Assembly: GCA_949358305.1 (NCBI GenBank)
Contig: CASHSZ010000126.1
Location: forward strand, 1-64,000
DNA: 64,000 nucleotides
Source: Strigamia acuminata
Taxonomy: Eukaryota; Arthropoda; Chilopoda; Geophilomorpha; Linotaeniidae
Direction of reading: 5' to 3'
Below, piece by piece: positions 21,816-33,471 of the stretch. The translations under genes were made by a program, and so were the position numbers. Position 1 is the first letter of the stretch; every line of letters begins with the position of its first letter. The notes below the pieces were generated by a model that saw only the letters and a program-made list of their open reading frames with translations, did not search any database and had not been told where the DNA came from.

Positions 21816-24496
21816 ACGAGTTTTTCTCTTTTTCAACGCGGAATCGTATTCGACTCGCTTTCTAGTCGAGTACGAGTTTTTCCCTTTTTCAACGCGAAAT
21901 CGTATTCGACTCGCTTTCGAGTCGAGTACGAGTTTTGCCCTTCTTCAACGCGAAATCGTATTCGACTCGTTTTCGAGTCGAGTACGAGTTTTGCCCTTCT
22001 TCAACGCGAAATCGTATTCGACTCGCTTTCGAGTCGAGTACGAGTTTTGCCCTTCTTCAACGCGAAATCGTATTCGACTCGCTTTCGAGTCGAGTACGAG
22101 TTTTGCCCTTCTTCAACGCGAAATCGTATTCGACTCGTTTTCGAGTCGAGTACGAGTTTTGCCCTTCTTCAACGCGAAATCGTATTCGACTCGTTTTCGA
22201 GTCGAGTACGAGTTTTGCCCTTCTTCAACGCGAAATCGTATTCGACTCGTTTTCGAGTCGAGTACGAGTTTTGCCCTTCTTCAACGCGAAATCGTATTCG
22301 ACTCGCTTTCGAGTCGAGTACGAGTTTTGCCCTTCTTCAACGCGAAATCGTATTCGACTCGTTTTCGAGTCGAGTACGAGTTTTGCCCTTCTTCAACGCG
22401 AAATCGTATTCGACTCGCTTTCGAGTCGAGTACGAGTTTTGCCCTTCTTCAACGCGAAATCGTATTCGACTCGTTTTCGAGTCGAGTACGAGTTTTGCCC
22501 TTCTTCAACGCGAAATCGTATTCGACTCGTTTTCGAGTCGAGTACGAGTTTTGCCCTTCTTCAACGCGAAATCGTATTCGACTCGCTTTCGAGTCGAGTA
22601 CGAGTTTTGCCCTTCTTCAACGCGAAATCGTATTCGACTCGCTTTCGAGTCGAATACGAGATAGTCGATGACCCGTTCCCGGACTTTGACTCGTACGACT
22701 CGTATTCGAGATGTATTCGAGATGTATTCGAATCGTATTCGAGTCGTATTCGAGATGGTCGATGATTTCCACTCGCTCGTATACGCGTTGTATACGAGCT
22801 CGTATTTTGATCGTAATCGTAAACGAATCGTTTACAAGTCGTATACGAGTTGTATACGACGTGTATACACCTCGTATACGAACGAAGTTTGGAAAATCCA
22901 CCGGATACTTACTACGACATGAAAACACATAGTAGTCACATACGTCTTATTTGGAAATTGTGTTTTCCCAAACTTCGTTCGTATACGAGGTGTATACACG
23001 TCGTATACAACTTGTATACGACTTGTAAACGATTCGTTTACGATTACGATCAAAATACGAGCTCGTATACAACGCGTATACGAGCGAGTGGAAATCATCG
23101 ACCATCTCGAATGCGACTCGAATACGATTCGAATACATCTCGAATACATCTCGTTTTCGAGTCGAGTACGAATTTTGCCCTTCTTCAACGCGAAATCGTA
23201 TTCGATTCGCTTTCGAATCGTATACGAGATGGTCGATGATTTTTGTTTCCCGGACTTTGATTCGTATTCGAGTTGTTACGAGTTCGTATTTTGATCGTAT
23301 TCGTATTCGAATCGAATTCGAATCGTATTCGAATCGAATACGAATCGAATTCGAGTCGTATTCGAGATGGTCGATGATTTCCACTCGCTCGTATACGCGT
23401 TGTATACGAGCTCGTATTTTGATCGTAATCGTAAACGAGTCGTTTACAAGTCGTATACGAGTTGTATACGACGTGTATACACCTCGTATACGAACGAAGT
23501 TTGGAAAATCCACCGGATACTTACTACGACATGAAAACACATAGTAGTCACATACGTCTTATTTGGAAATTGTGTTTTCACAAACTTCGTTCGTATACGA
23601 GGTGTATACACGTCGTATACAACTCGTATACGACTTGTAAACGATTCGTTTACGATTACGATCAAAATACGAGCTCGTATACAACGCGTATACGAGCGAG
23701 TGGAAATCATCGACCATCTCGAATACGACTCGAATACGATTCGAATACATCTCGAATACATCTCGAATACGAGTCGTACGAGTCAAAGTCCGGGAACGGG
23801 TCATCGACTATCTCGTATTCGACTCGAAAACGAGTCGAATACGATTTCGCGTTGAAGAAGGGCAAAATTCGCATTCGACTCGAAAACGAGTCGAATACGA
23901 ATTCGCATTCGACTCGAAAACGAGTCGAATACGATTTCGCGTTGAAGAAGGGCAAAACTCGTACTCGACTCGAAAACGAGTCGAATACGATTTCGCGTTG
24001 GAGAAGGGCAAAACTCGTACTCGACTCGAAAACGAGTCGAATACGATTTCGCGTTGAAGAAGGGCAAAATTCGCATTCGACTCGAAAACGAGTCGAATAC
24101 GATTTCGCGTTGAAGAAGGGCAAAACTCGCATTCGACTAGAAAACGAGTCGAATACGATTTCGCGTTGTAGAAAGGGCAAAACTCGTACTCGACTCGAAA
24201 GCGAGTCGAATACGATTTCGCGTTGAAGAAAGGCAAAACTCGTACTCGACTCGAAAACGAGTCGAATACGATTTCGCGTTGGAGAAGGGCAAAACTCGTA
24301 CTCGACTCGAAAACGAGTCGAATACGATTTTGCGTTGAAGAAGGGCAAAATTCGCATTCGACTCGAAAACGAGTCGAATACGATTTCGCGTTGAAGAAGG
24401 GCAAAACTCGCATTCGACTAGAAAACGAGTCGAATACGATTTCGCGTTGAAGAAGGGCAAAACTCGTACTCGACTAGAAAGCGAGTCGAATACGAG
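21816..24496. mobile_element. Foldback-like nested palindrome built from a 56-bp satellite
   Basis: The left arm (21816-22660) is about 14 direct copies of a 56-bp unit containing GAGTTTTGCCCTTCTTCAAC and a TCGTATTCGACTCG core. The right arm (about 23816-24496) is about 11 copies in the opposite direction. The centre holds two head-to-tail hairpin modules (about 22740-23110 and 23366-23720). Each has GTATACGAG-rich arms around a unique spacer with CACCGGATACTTACTACGAC. Open frames across the satellite arise because the unit lacks stops; they are not genes. Long inverted arms made of tandem repeats are the hallmark of foldback elements. No target duplication was found. Alternatives are a satellite hairpin making small RNA, or an assembly join. 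Confidence 0.6.
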
Positions 24497-25825
24497 ATCA
24501 TTTTTTGATCTGGGTCGTGAATGCGTCCGTATGTCACGCGAAGGCGTGTTGGAGTCGATTCCGAGTTCGTATTCCATCTTGAACGCGCATTGGAGACGTA
24601 AACCAGTTTATTTTACCCACTCTCGCTCGATCCCGCTTCATCGCTCCTTGTCGCTCCTGTGAAAAAAAATACATGAGAATGTGCAGAAATGAACCTTCCA
24701 ATACTCACATGAAAATTGACAACCTTGACACAAAACAGTCTATTGACACTCCCAACACCACCCCGGACGTTTTCCGGAAGAGTTTGGTCCACCCGGAATC
24801 CCCAGAATAGTCGCCCCCGAAATGCGGATTTCGCGGAAGCCAATCCGCGGAAAGGATATGAGTCAAGAGGCTTCAGAAGACAAACTGGGTTCCGAGTAGG
24901 AAGATTTAAATGGTTCCGATTCAAATTCCAATTAATAGCCTTTAACTGTTTGCAAAATCCATTCATCCGAAGAAATGGTTTGGCAGTTTTTAATACAAAG
25001 AGCTAAGCGGCCAGACAGAGCATTGGAAATATCAAAAACCATTTGGGTTAACTCAGAATTAAATACTCTTTTGGGAGAGGAAGGGAGCAAGAAATTGGTG
25101 AAAAAGAACTTTTCTTACCAGTTTTATCAGTTCCACGACCTCTGTAATTTCCTCGACCTTGAGTTGCAGTTTTCTTCACCTCAATTTTATGATGAAATTT
25201 AAAATGTTTTAAATAAAATGAAATTAGAAAAGGCGTCCGAGCTTGAAATATTGATATGCACATACACAATTAAATGCAGAGTACCAGGCTAATTGTCAGA
25301 AATTAGTTTGAGCAGGTATAAATTTTAAAAAAAAAAGTTAAATTCATTTTTGTTGTTAAGAATTGATTTTTTAAATTGTAATTTTAAATGAGCATCGCCC
25401 CTCCAGTGAATATAATACAGCATAATCATGATAATCATGTTTTTATAAAAATCAATTCTCAAAAAGACAAACAGTTCAAAAAATGAATGTTTGGCTTAGA
25501 ATAAAACGGTCAATAATCATGCCCTAGAAACGTACATTAAAATTTAAGAACCGACATAAATCAACTGTCAGGATCAGACATTTGTAAAAGCTCAGACACT
25601 CCTTCAACTTAATGCGCAGAAATAGGAAATCAAACTATAGAACGTTTTCAGAGTATCCACTCAGTTTCAGGACTGAGACCATAGCGAAGTGAAACCGGTT
25701 AGTTCCTACAGACAGTGAATAATATTTGAAAATTGTATGTATAACTAATGGTGGGATGTTTTTTGTCTCCGTAAATTCATTGTAGGTTTTCCAGAAGTCC
25801 CAGCTCAATCACCAGGCTTGCAATT
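24497..25825. other. Transition from CG-rich to AT-rich sequence, no firm gene
   Basis: A minus-strand segment (about 24966-24707) is open and ends at a good GTGAGT donor. Another (about 25200-25105) carries GRGNYRGRGTDKTG before a GTAAGA donor. They could be exons of one minus-strand gene or relics, but I cannot join them in phase. From 25300 the sequence is AT-rich and precedes the first channel gene. Confidence 0.3.
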
Positions 25826-28598
25826 ATGCTTGCCTTACGAGCAAGAAAAAGGAAAATAAAAAAGCTTAGCGAAGATTATATCAAAGTGAAAAAAATTCAA
25901 AACTCATACGGACTTGTATTTGACAAAAATATGTCAACGTCTTACCGCATAACATGGAGTTTAACTGTGATTACTGCGTTATCTCTATGCATTTACCAAT
26001 GTTGCGATGTAATCATTTATTACAGAAACAAACCCATTAAAGTTTCTGCTGACATTACAGAGTACACAACTGCTGATTATCCTGCAATTCATATAACAGC
26101 ATTTGTAACGGAAGAAAGTATTGCTATTGAAAATGAGAAAAAGACAGATGGGTTAATAGGTAGAACATACAAGCTGGCCTTGACTATGGAGGTTGTTTAA
26201 CGTAATCACACTTCCCTTTTAATATAGCATGCACACACACTTTGTTCTTTCATATGGATAATCATAGTGAAATCGAAGCTGTGTTGATTCGGAAGAACTT
26301 CACAACAACTATAGAGGAAATTACTTTCAAAAGAGTAAGCAAAATGATTGTTTTGTGTTAAAACTGGCATTTAAAGTGTGACTGCCAGGCCACCCTGGTG
26401 ACCTGCGGCACTGCCACACACCGTCATACGGCCCCAAAGGTCAACCCCTCTGTGGGTAATTGACCTAGCTCGGGGAGGAGGGAGTGGAGTGGTGTGGTGA
26501 GTGAGTGAGTCGAGTGTGAGACACGGACTGAGAAGGACGTGTCTGCACACAGTGAGAGGAGAAGGTATTCATCTTGGGAGGGACAAGAAGTGTCCCAGGT
26601 TGGACTCTGTACTCCTCACCATTCACCACGATGAAACTCAGTACGACGGCTGAGCCCGTTGTGCAAACTCCATGAGCGGATGCGTGGGTCGTAGGTAAGT
26701 ACGACACGAATGTTTAGTCGAACCGGCCACGTCACCCATTGGGTTCCCACCCAGTGTGTGACGGGTCGGTTGCCGGTGCGGCGTGCCTTCGTGGCACCCC
26801 CGCAACGGGTAACGGGAATCCCCATACCCCTAGACAACAATAATAAAGGCCAACCAACCAATATTAGGGGATGTTTTGTTATTTACGTGCGTATGCGCCC
26901 CAAACCAGTGTTTTCAGTCCCCTGATTGCATTGGCGAAGGCCATACCAGTCACAAAAGGAACATGCGAAGTGGGGGAATTGGAGGTGGTGCCATGTTTTG
27001 TCAATAAATTAATTGTTTTGTCGCGCTCTCGGTCTTCTTCTGTAACTTCGAACCGGTTGGTTTTTCATCTAAATAATGGGCAAATGGCAGCTTATTTATT
27101 CTTAATTTGTCCAAGGTTTTACAACTATTTGTTTTCCTAGAGTTATATTTTCATCTTTATTGCAGGGGAATAAATGCTTAAACAGTACTTTTGCAACCCA
27201 AGAGCTCTTTACACCTTCTGCATTAATAACCAAGTTGACCAATGGTATAATTCACTTACAATTTACATAACTAAGTTCAATTGTCTATTTATTCTGCATA
27301 CATTCTCACTTTCATTAGTTGAAAAATCACCAATTGGCCCTGAATACCAACTTCAAATAAAGGGAAAGCTCAGGAAGTATGATGTTCCGCTTTACATCCA
27401 ACCAGTAAGTGAACATAGATTTGATGTAGGTCTATGTACTGTATGTTGAGTATGTGTTCACCACTGTGGCGCTCAGTAGCATGGTAGCATGGAGTTGGAC
27501 TTACTATGGTAAGAAGGAAAGGACAGGATAACGCGGTTGCAACAGTATTACAAAAGAGCATGTTAAGCTAGGTTCACAACTATTTGCAAAAACCTTTGCA
27601 TACACCATTACTTTACAATAACTTTCTTGTAATTATTTTTATTATTAGGTTACTTTTCAAGCAAAAGTTTCTAATTCTGGTTTAATCATGGGTTCTGATG
27701 CAAATGCTCACTTAGCCAACGTTTACTATGAAAATGTGTTTGTTTTCACTGCTAAGAAAGTAAGATTGAAAAAAAAATAATTGTGTATTCAACACTTTGA
27801 AATTCTAATTATTTTTCTAGTATACATTTTTAAATAGAAAACTGTCCCCTTGTGTCAACCCGATAAAAATGCAAAAATGCTACAAGGACTGTTTCTTACA
27901 AGAGATTAATCGACAAAATTTTACATGCCAGTACGTAAGTTTAAATAATTATAAATTGACATTCCAAAAGACATAATTTCAGATTCCCTTATCTGCCCAA
28001 AGCCCATGACAACAAATGCATCGCAAATGAATTGACATGCAATTATACTAAACATATTGCTGACATAGGATTGAACGTTGATCCTCACTATGTGTGCAAA
28101 TGCCCAAGAGAATGCGTTAAAGTTGCATTTACTAGTCACTACTATTTTAGTGAGGAACACGGAAACACGTCCACTTTTTACTACTTATCCAATAGGATAC
28201 TTGAATTATCAGAGTTTTACTGTTATGACTTTATCGCTTTGCTCTGCGACATTGGAGGCTACATGAACTTCTATACAGGATTATCATGTATTGCTATTAT
28301 TGAATTAATAATTTCCAACCTACAAAATGGATTTCAATTATCTAAGTTCTACAGTAAGACTAAAAGCCATTTTGAAAAACGAGTTATTCGGAAATGTCAG
28401 GTGTTATGGAAGAAAGAAAGTAAATGTTCTGGCATGCTTGAAAATTATAACCAGACTCTTCTGAACCTAAAAAAGTTTGTTATGTTGTGTTCTTTCCTGT
28501 CATGTGGCTTTTTTATATATCATCGAATAATGTCGTTCGTTGAATATCCTGTATACGTCACCATAGAGGTATTCCAAGAAGAACACTGTGACGATTGA
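25826..28598 (+). CDS. DEG/ENaC channel copy 1, first half (exons 1-7)
   Basis: Exons 25826-26159, 26228-26334, 27166-27244, 27319-27404, 27649-27759, 27821-27930 and 27983-28598, all in phase. The start ATG gives a basic cytosolic N-terminus, then TM1 (WSLTVITALSLCIYQCCDVI). DYPAIHITAF follows, equivalent to the family's FPAVTICN. The ectodomain ends with CKCPRECVKVAFTSHYYF, a typical DEG/ENaC Cys-rich block. TM2 contains LLCDIGGYMNFYTGLSC with a GLS selectivity-filter triplet. A linker of about 60 residues follows, then a second TM1-like helix (KKFVMLCSFLSCGFF) and EYPVYVTIEV. The frame ends at 28598 inside a solo LTR inserted at 28587, so only the last four codons and the stop are foreign. 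As it stands it encodes a full subunit plus an extra helix: an amiloride-type Na+ channel of the plasma membrane. The ligand is unknown. Confidence 0.88.
26378..26870. repeat. Dispersed repeat copy in intron 2
   Basis: A GC-richer insert in an AT-rich intron. Its core (about 26610-26700: TCACCATTCACCACGATGAA, then CTCCATGAGCGGATGCGTGG) recurs diverged at 45810-45885 in the other channel gene. A hairpin-prone segment (GTCACCCATTGGG / CCCAGTGTGTGAC) lies at 26737-26762. The class is unclear; possibly a SINE or a DNA-transposon relic. Confidence 0.5.
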
Positions 28599-30176
28599 CT
28601 TGGCGAGATACAAATTGCTTAACAATTAGAGCGAGAACTCGTGTGAAAGTGTAAAAGTACGGAGGCTTGTGATTTCTCAAATCATGTGACAATTTATTAC
28701 GAATGGAAGACTTATATAAAACCTATGCCTACAACTGGCTAAATAACTTCACGTTAAATATACAATGGGTTGGCAAAAGCCCTGAAATAATATCACTTGC
28801 GGTTTTCAGTCGTGTAATAAGAATATGTAACTTTCTTATTACGGTGACGTAAAAGATGTCGTCTGAGTATGGTTCGGGCTTCCAAATGGTCCTGGATTGG
28901 TTCTAAAATGGTGTGTAATGGTTAGGCTTGGGTGTGTTATATCCGAGAGGTGCGGTTGACTTTGGCACAATCATCACACGTATAATTATTATATTGTTAA
29001 TAATTATACAGCGCGATCATAAGAATGATGAAACAGTTGGAATAAATATTCACGTAAATTCCATTGAATTAAACATGATATTGTGTTCGCGAAACTGGAT
29101 AAATAACTATAAAAATAAAGAAATAATTAAAATAGCGCCGAGCTATTTTTGCCCCGAGTGCAATCAACATTTGAGTCAGACTGAAATGTTCCGTCAAACC
29201 AACAACGAAATGAATCGAAGTATTTCGCAGGAAAGGTTATCCATTGCCGGGAAATTACTCCACTCGGTTCTGGCTGGCGGGAGAGTAACCGGGAAATTAC
29301 TCCGCGTCGATCACTCTGATAATGCGTCTGTGAAATATAAATACTCCACTCTAGATTCTACATTACCAATGCGTCTGTGAATTTTACTCCACTCTAGATT
29401 CTGCACTCTACAACGGAATGTTGGCATGAAGCTGGAGGGAGTGCGTCTGTGGGTTGTACCCCACTCTAGATCCTACACTTAAATGTGTCTGTGAATTTCT
29501 CACTCTAGTTACGACATTTCTACAACGGAATGTTGGCATGAAGAGGCGGGCAGTGTGTCTGTGAGTCTTCTACCCACTCTAGATACTTACACTAAATACA
29601 AAGTATTTCTACAACGGATTGTCGGAACGCAGAGAAGTATAATATGTGCTCAAGTAATATCAGTATCAAACAAAACAAGAACAAGAGCGAGCTATATCCG
29701 TTTTGCAGGGGGATATATACTCGGTGAGGAGAATAGCTGTTCAGTGATCCAATGGGATCACTGGGCAGTCAAATCCATCCAATCCCAGATCATAGGAAGT
29801 GGATACCCAGGACATAGTCTTCTACTAGGTCCACTACAGGAACTGGATACGCAGGACACACTTTGGATTAAGTCCCTTTGACTATAATCCAAAAGGAGTC
29901 CAACTCACAGTGGGTGATGAAGGGTGACTTCACCAGGTGTAAAGTTTGCACATAATTCAATAGAATTATGTGACAAATAAATCAACTAGTATTTAAACAT
30001 CCAAAAGTATTTAAAAGTGTCTAAAGTCGCAGTGGAATAAAATATAAATAGTAATTTATATTTTATTCACTCAAAAATTGTCGAAATTTGAAATTACCGC
30101 TAAAACGTATCAGCGCCATCTATTGGTGAAGTAATCGTCCTATACTAACAAAGTGTATGACAGTGTAACCGTCACA
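28587..30176. mobile_element. Solo LTR-like element, 1590 bp, inserted in exon 7 of channel copy 1
   Basis: Ends are TGTGACG...CGTCACA, flanked by a 4-bp direct duplication ACAC (28583-28586 and 30177-30180). Removing the insert restores an open frame that aligns with channel copy 2. Inside is a minisatellite at about 29330-29620 (TGCGTCTGTGAATTT, CCACTCTAGAT and ACAACGGAATGTTGGCATGA units). No protease, RT or integrase reading frame is present, so a solo LTR is the best reading. The superfamily is not determined. Confidence 0.75.
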
Positions 30177-31241
30177 ACACATACAAATACCAAATATTGT
30201 TGTTTGTAGTTCTTCTCCAACAATAAATGAAGGGAAACTGGAAATGGTAAAACAGAAAAACCTTACAGTTAATGATCCCAATGACGTTGACTTTTTGGAT
30301 CTGCTTGATTATCCACCGATGAATGTAAACGATGTATGTGAATTGTGGGAAGAAACTGGTGATATGGATAGCTTTAAAGATACAGAGGTAAACTAAACAA
30401 CTGTCAAATTTACACCTTCCAATTCTTTCCCAGGTGTTTTTGTAGCAGGGGATACAACAATCAGAATCTGCTTGCCGGAGATTTGAATCTTTCATAGGAT
30501 TCGGATGGGATTCGGAAAGATTTAGATGATTATTTTAATAAAAAAGTCGAAAATATTTTAACTTTTGTCCAATTTTCGACAAAAAATTCAAAATTTTTAT
30601 AAAATGTAAAGATTCGAGATTTGGGGATTCAGAACACGATTCGAAAGCCCATGTCAGAGATTCGGTGGAAAGTCGTACCCCCTGGTTTGTAGTCTTATGA
30701 GAACTGAGCTAACCTACTTGTATTAATCCCAATTCTGAATTTTGTTCTATTTCAATTAATTTGATGTAGTAAAAAGTTAATGTAGCCTTCTATGATTAAG
30801 TTCAAATTTTGTCCGAAAAGGAATGAATATGAATGGAATAAGTTTAAATTCAACTGACTCAATTTATTTTGAAGTGAGATTGGGACAATAATTTGTTTTT
30901 ATTAATTATAGGACTTTGTCAAAAACCTTTTCGCAGGAGGAACGTCTACTACTGTATACGGCTGAGATTTGGAAATATGTCATATATAAATTCTATATTT
31001 GGAAAATGCATCAAATTACAATCAGGTATTTTAAAAATAAATCAGAAATAGTATCGTACTGTAGCAACCATTCTTGCTTTTGTTAACATTAAAATGCATA
31101 GCAAGTATCCTAAACTATAAATATAATCAGTTCATGCGTCACTTTGAGCTGTTATGTGGAATGACAGAATCATACAAGCTCAGCTATTAATTGTGCTAAA
31201 AATATTGGCTTTTAAGGAAGAAACGTTACTTTTGCTGATTA

Positions 31242-31661
31242 TACTCTTGTTCGACTCAAAAGGGTGGCTTTCTCCCATTGGCCGAGCCGTATCACTGGTG
31301 TAATGATCCAAAAATATAGACCCAAAACACCAGAAATGCATTACAATGTACAGACATTGTAATCGATTGCCTAGGTTACAGCCAAAATTTCAAAATATTG
31401 TGCTTTCCAGACAAAGCAACTAATAAACAGAACAAATATGAGTTTTATATTTATTTGTGCATAAAACTTTATTTCCTAAATGGAAATAACATTTTATAAC
31501 AAGATACGATTAAAATTATATCAACTTAAATGGTAATAGCAATCACAAAACATAATAAAAATAAAAACTATTTTTTCTAGTGGTAGTAATACAGACTGGA
31601 GTTAGGAGTAATGCGGCTCGGCCAATGGGGGAAGGCCACCCTTTTGAGTCGAACAAGAGTA
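31242..31661. mobile_element. MITE with about 55-bp inverted ends, TA target
   Basis: TACTCTTGTTCGACTCAAAA at 31242 is repeated inverted at the right end; the match continues through the GGCCGAGCC words. A TA duplication flanks it (31240-31241, 31662-31663), as for Tc1/mariner-type elements. It is non-coding and lies 27 bases before exon 9. Confidence 0.85.
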
Positions 31662-31844
31662 TAGTTAAACTTAACCAATTACTTCCAGATTCCATACAAT
31701 ATCATCCGTCAACTGCTTTAATCACTATTGTTTACCCACTGGAAAAAATACAAGAAATCTCCTATACAGTAAAGCAATTAATATCTTATAAGACATTCAA
31801 TACCTACTTTAGTTCTTAAAATCACATTTAAAATAAGAATCACT

Positions 31845-32457
31845 AGGTGCGTTCAATTTACAAAAGGAAAGAAGAATCTTTTCTTTTCTTACTTTCGACA
31901 CCGGATGCGACATCAATAACGTCATTATTTCCGTAAGGAAAGTAGTCAAAGTTACTTTAGCGAAAGGTAGCAATCCGGTTACTTTTCTTTCTTTCACTTT
32001 TCACCTTGCTTTTTACTTTGCGATTGGCGCATGTGCAATAGTTGTTTGTCAGCCATACCAACAATCAAAACGATTGTATTGTCAAAATTTTAGGAAGACT
32101 TGTCCAACTGGGCTAAAGAATTGGTTTTTGTTAACTTGTTGGTGCTTGAATTGCCAAAACTAATTGCTAACTAATTGATTTTTATTGTTAAATTTGAATG
32201 AAGTTAATCACTTACTAGTAATTCCATTCGTTTTAACGGTAAAACATTCAGTTTAATATGTAACTAACGGGTAAAACGTCCGTTTTAACTGTAAAAACCA
32301 GATTTTTGTGTACTAAAACCCGATTTATAGCATACAAAAACTTGGATTTGCCCGAGCACAAACAAAAAGAAATTATTCATTCAAAAGTACCTTTTCTTCT
32401 TATGCGAAAGTAAGAATAGGTAAGAATTTTCTTTTCTTTCGCAAATTGAATGCACCT
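31845..32457. mobile_element. MITE, AGGTGC-ended family, copy 1
   Basis: Ends AGGTGCGTTCAATTT and AAATTGAATGCACCT are inverted. Non-coding, in intron 9 of channel copy 1. The same ends occur at 42061-42480. No clear target duplication. Confidence 0.8.
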
Positions 32458-33028
32458 AATGTATTTTTACAATGGAATTTTGTTAGAATAATGAAAACTA
32501 CCAAAGGTGGTTTAGAGATAAAGAGATTGAGTTGAGTTGCAAACACTATCCAGAAAAGTTATGTTCTGATCTGGTCCTCTCACCTAGTCAGTATATTTAT
32601 GTCTGTTGCACAGTGTTAGACCTCTATTCAATTTTTTCACTGCATCATTCTTGCACTGCATGGGTAATATGCTTTAGCGAGTCAATACATATGAATCAGT
32701 AAAATGACACAACATTACAAGCAGTAATCTCATATATTTCTCTTAAATCAGATTTTCTTTATGAAAACCGAAGAGAGAATTGACCTAAAAACAATTGATT
32801 ATCAGCCAACCAATTCTCTGATGAATCTAAAACTGATCAGACAAACGGTAAATTAAGTAAACATACCTACGTATCATAACAGACTATATACTTATTGTAG
32901 ATCCACAAAGAGAACAGACGAACAAATCCTTGTGTAACAACAGAAAAATTCAATTTGTGTGAAGAAAAGTGCCTGGAAACCAAACTAATGCAGGAAAACA
33001 TGAATTGCAGGTTTTTGGTCCTCTGACT

Positions 33029-33281
33029 TGTGGAGTTTTTCGGGCTTCTACGGGCGATAACGATCGCCAGGGGGCGGGCGGACATGCAGAATATGTTCGA
33101 TAGACGTTTTGGGGGTAAACAGCCAATTGGGGGCTGTTCCTTGTAGTCAACCAATCAGGGTTGACCAGTGAGATATTTAAAGAGGGATTGTTTGTTAATA
33201 AAGTTACTTTTGATTTGAACTGAACAAGCGTGTGTCATGTTATTTCTTAGTCAGCTGTCAATTGGTTTTTGATAGTTTACA
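33029..33281 (+). repeat. 5' LTR of the 5.4-kb Gypsy element
   Basis: 253 bp, TG...CA ends. ATATTTAAAG near 33174 may be the TATA box and AATAAAG near 33199 the poly(A) signal. The next bases (TCAGAAGTGGGAT) should be the primer binding site, but I cannot name the tRNA. Confidence 0.93.
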
Positions 33282-33471
33282 TCAGAAGTGGGATAGACGA
33301 ATTCGATGCGACGATAAAGTAGACGAAAGTAGACGAAAGTAGAAGGCGATTGTTTTCGGCGGCAGAAGCGAAATTCAGGTTAGCAAATAGCGCGTGGACG
33401 GTTCGGGAATCAAGAGACGATTCGCTGGGATAAACACGTGTTACGAGGGTTAGCCGAATTACGAAGAAGAA

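Noticed and set aside
22661-23815. CRISPR-like array in the repeat block
   Set aside because: The genome is eukaryotic. Repeats are contiguous satellites without unique spacers of constant length, and no cas genes are present.
21696-24577. Long open frames on both strands with FESSTSFALLQREIV-type repeats
   Set aside because: They arise because the 56-bp satellite has no stop in several frames. All frames and both strands are open in the same way, with no splice or start context.
28570-30200. The solo LTR in exon 7 as a normal intron
   Set aside because: The candidate donor (GAG/GTATTC) and the acceptor near 30199 do not keep phase. The ACAC duplication and TG...CA ends explain the segment better as an insertion.
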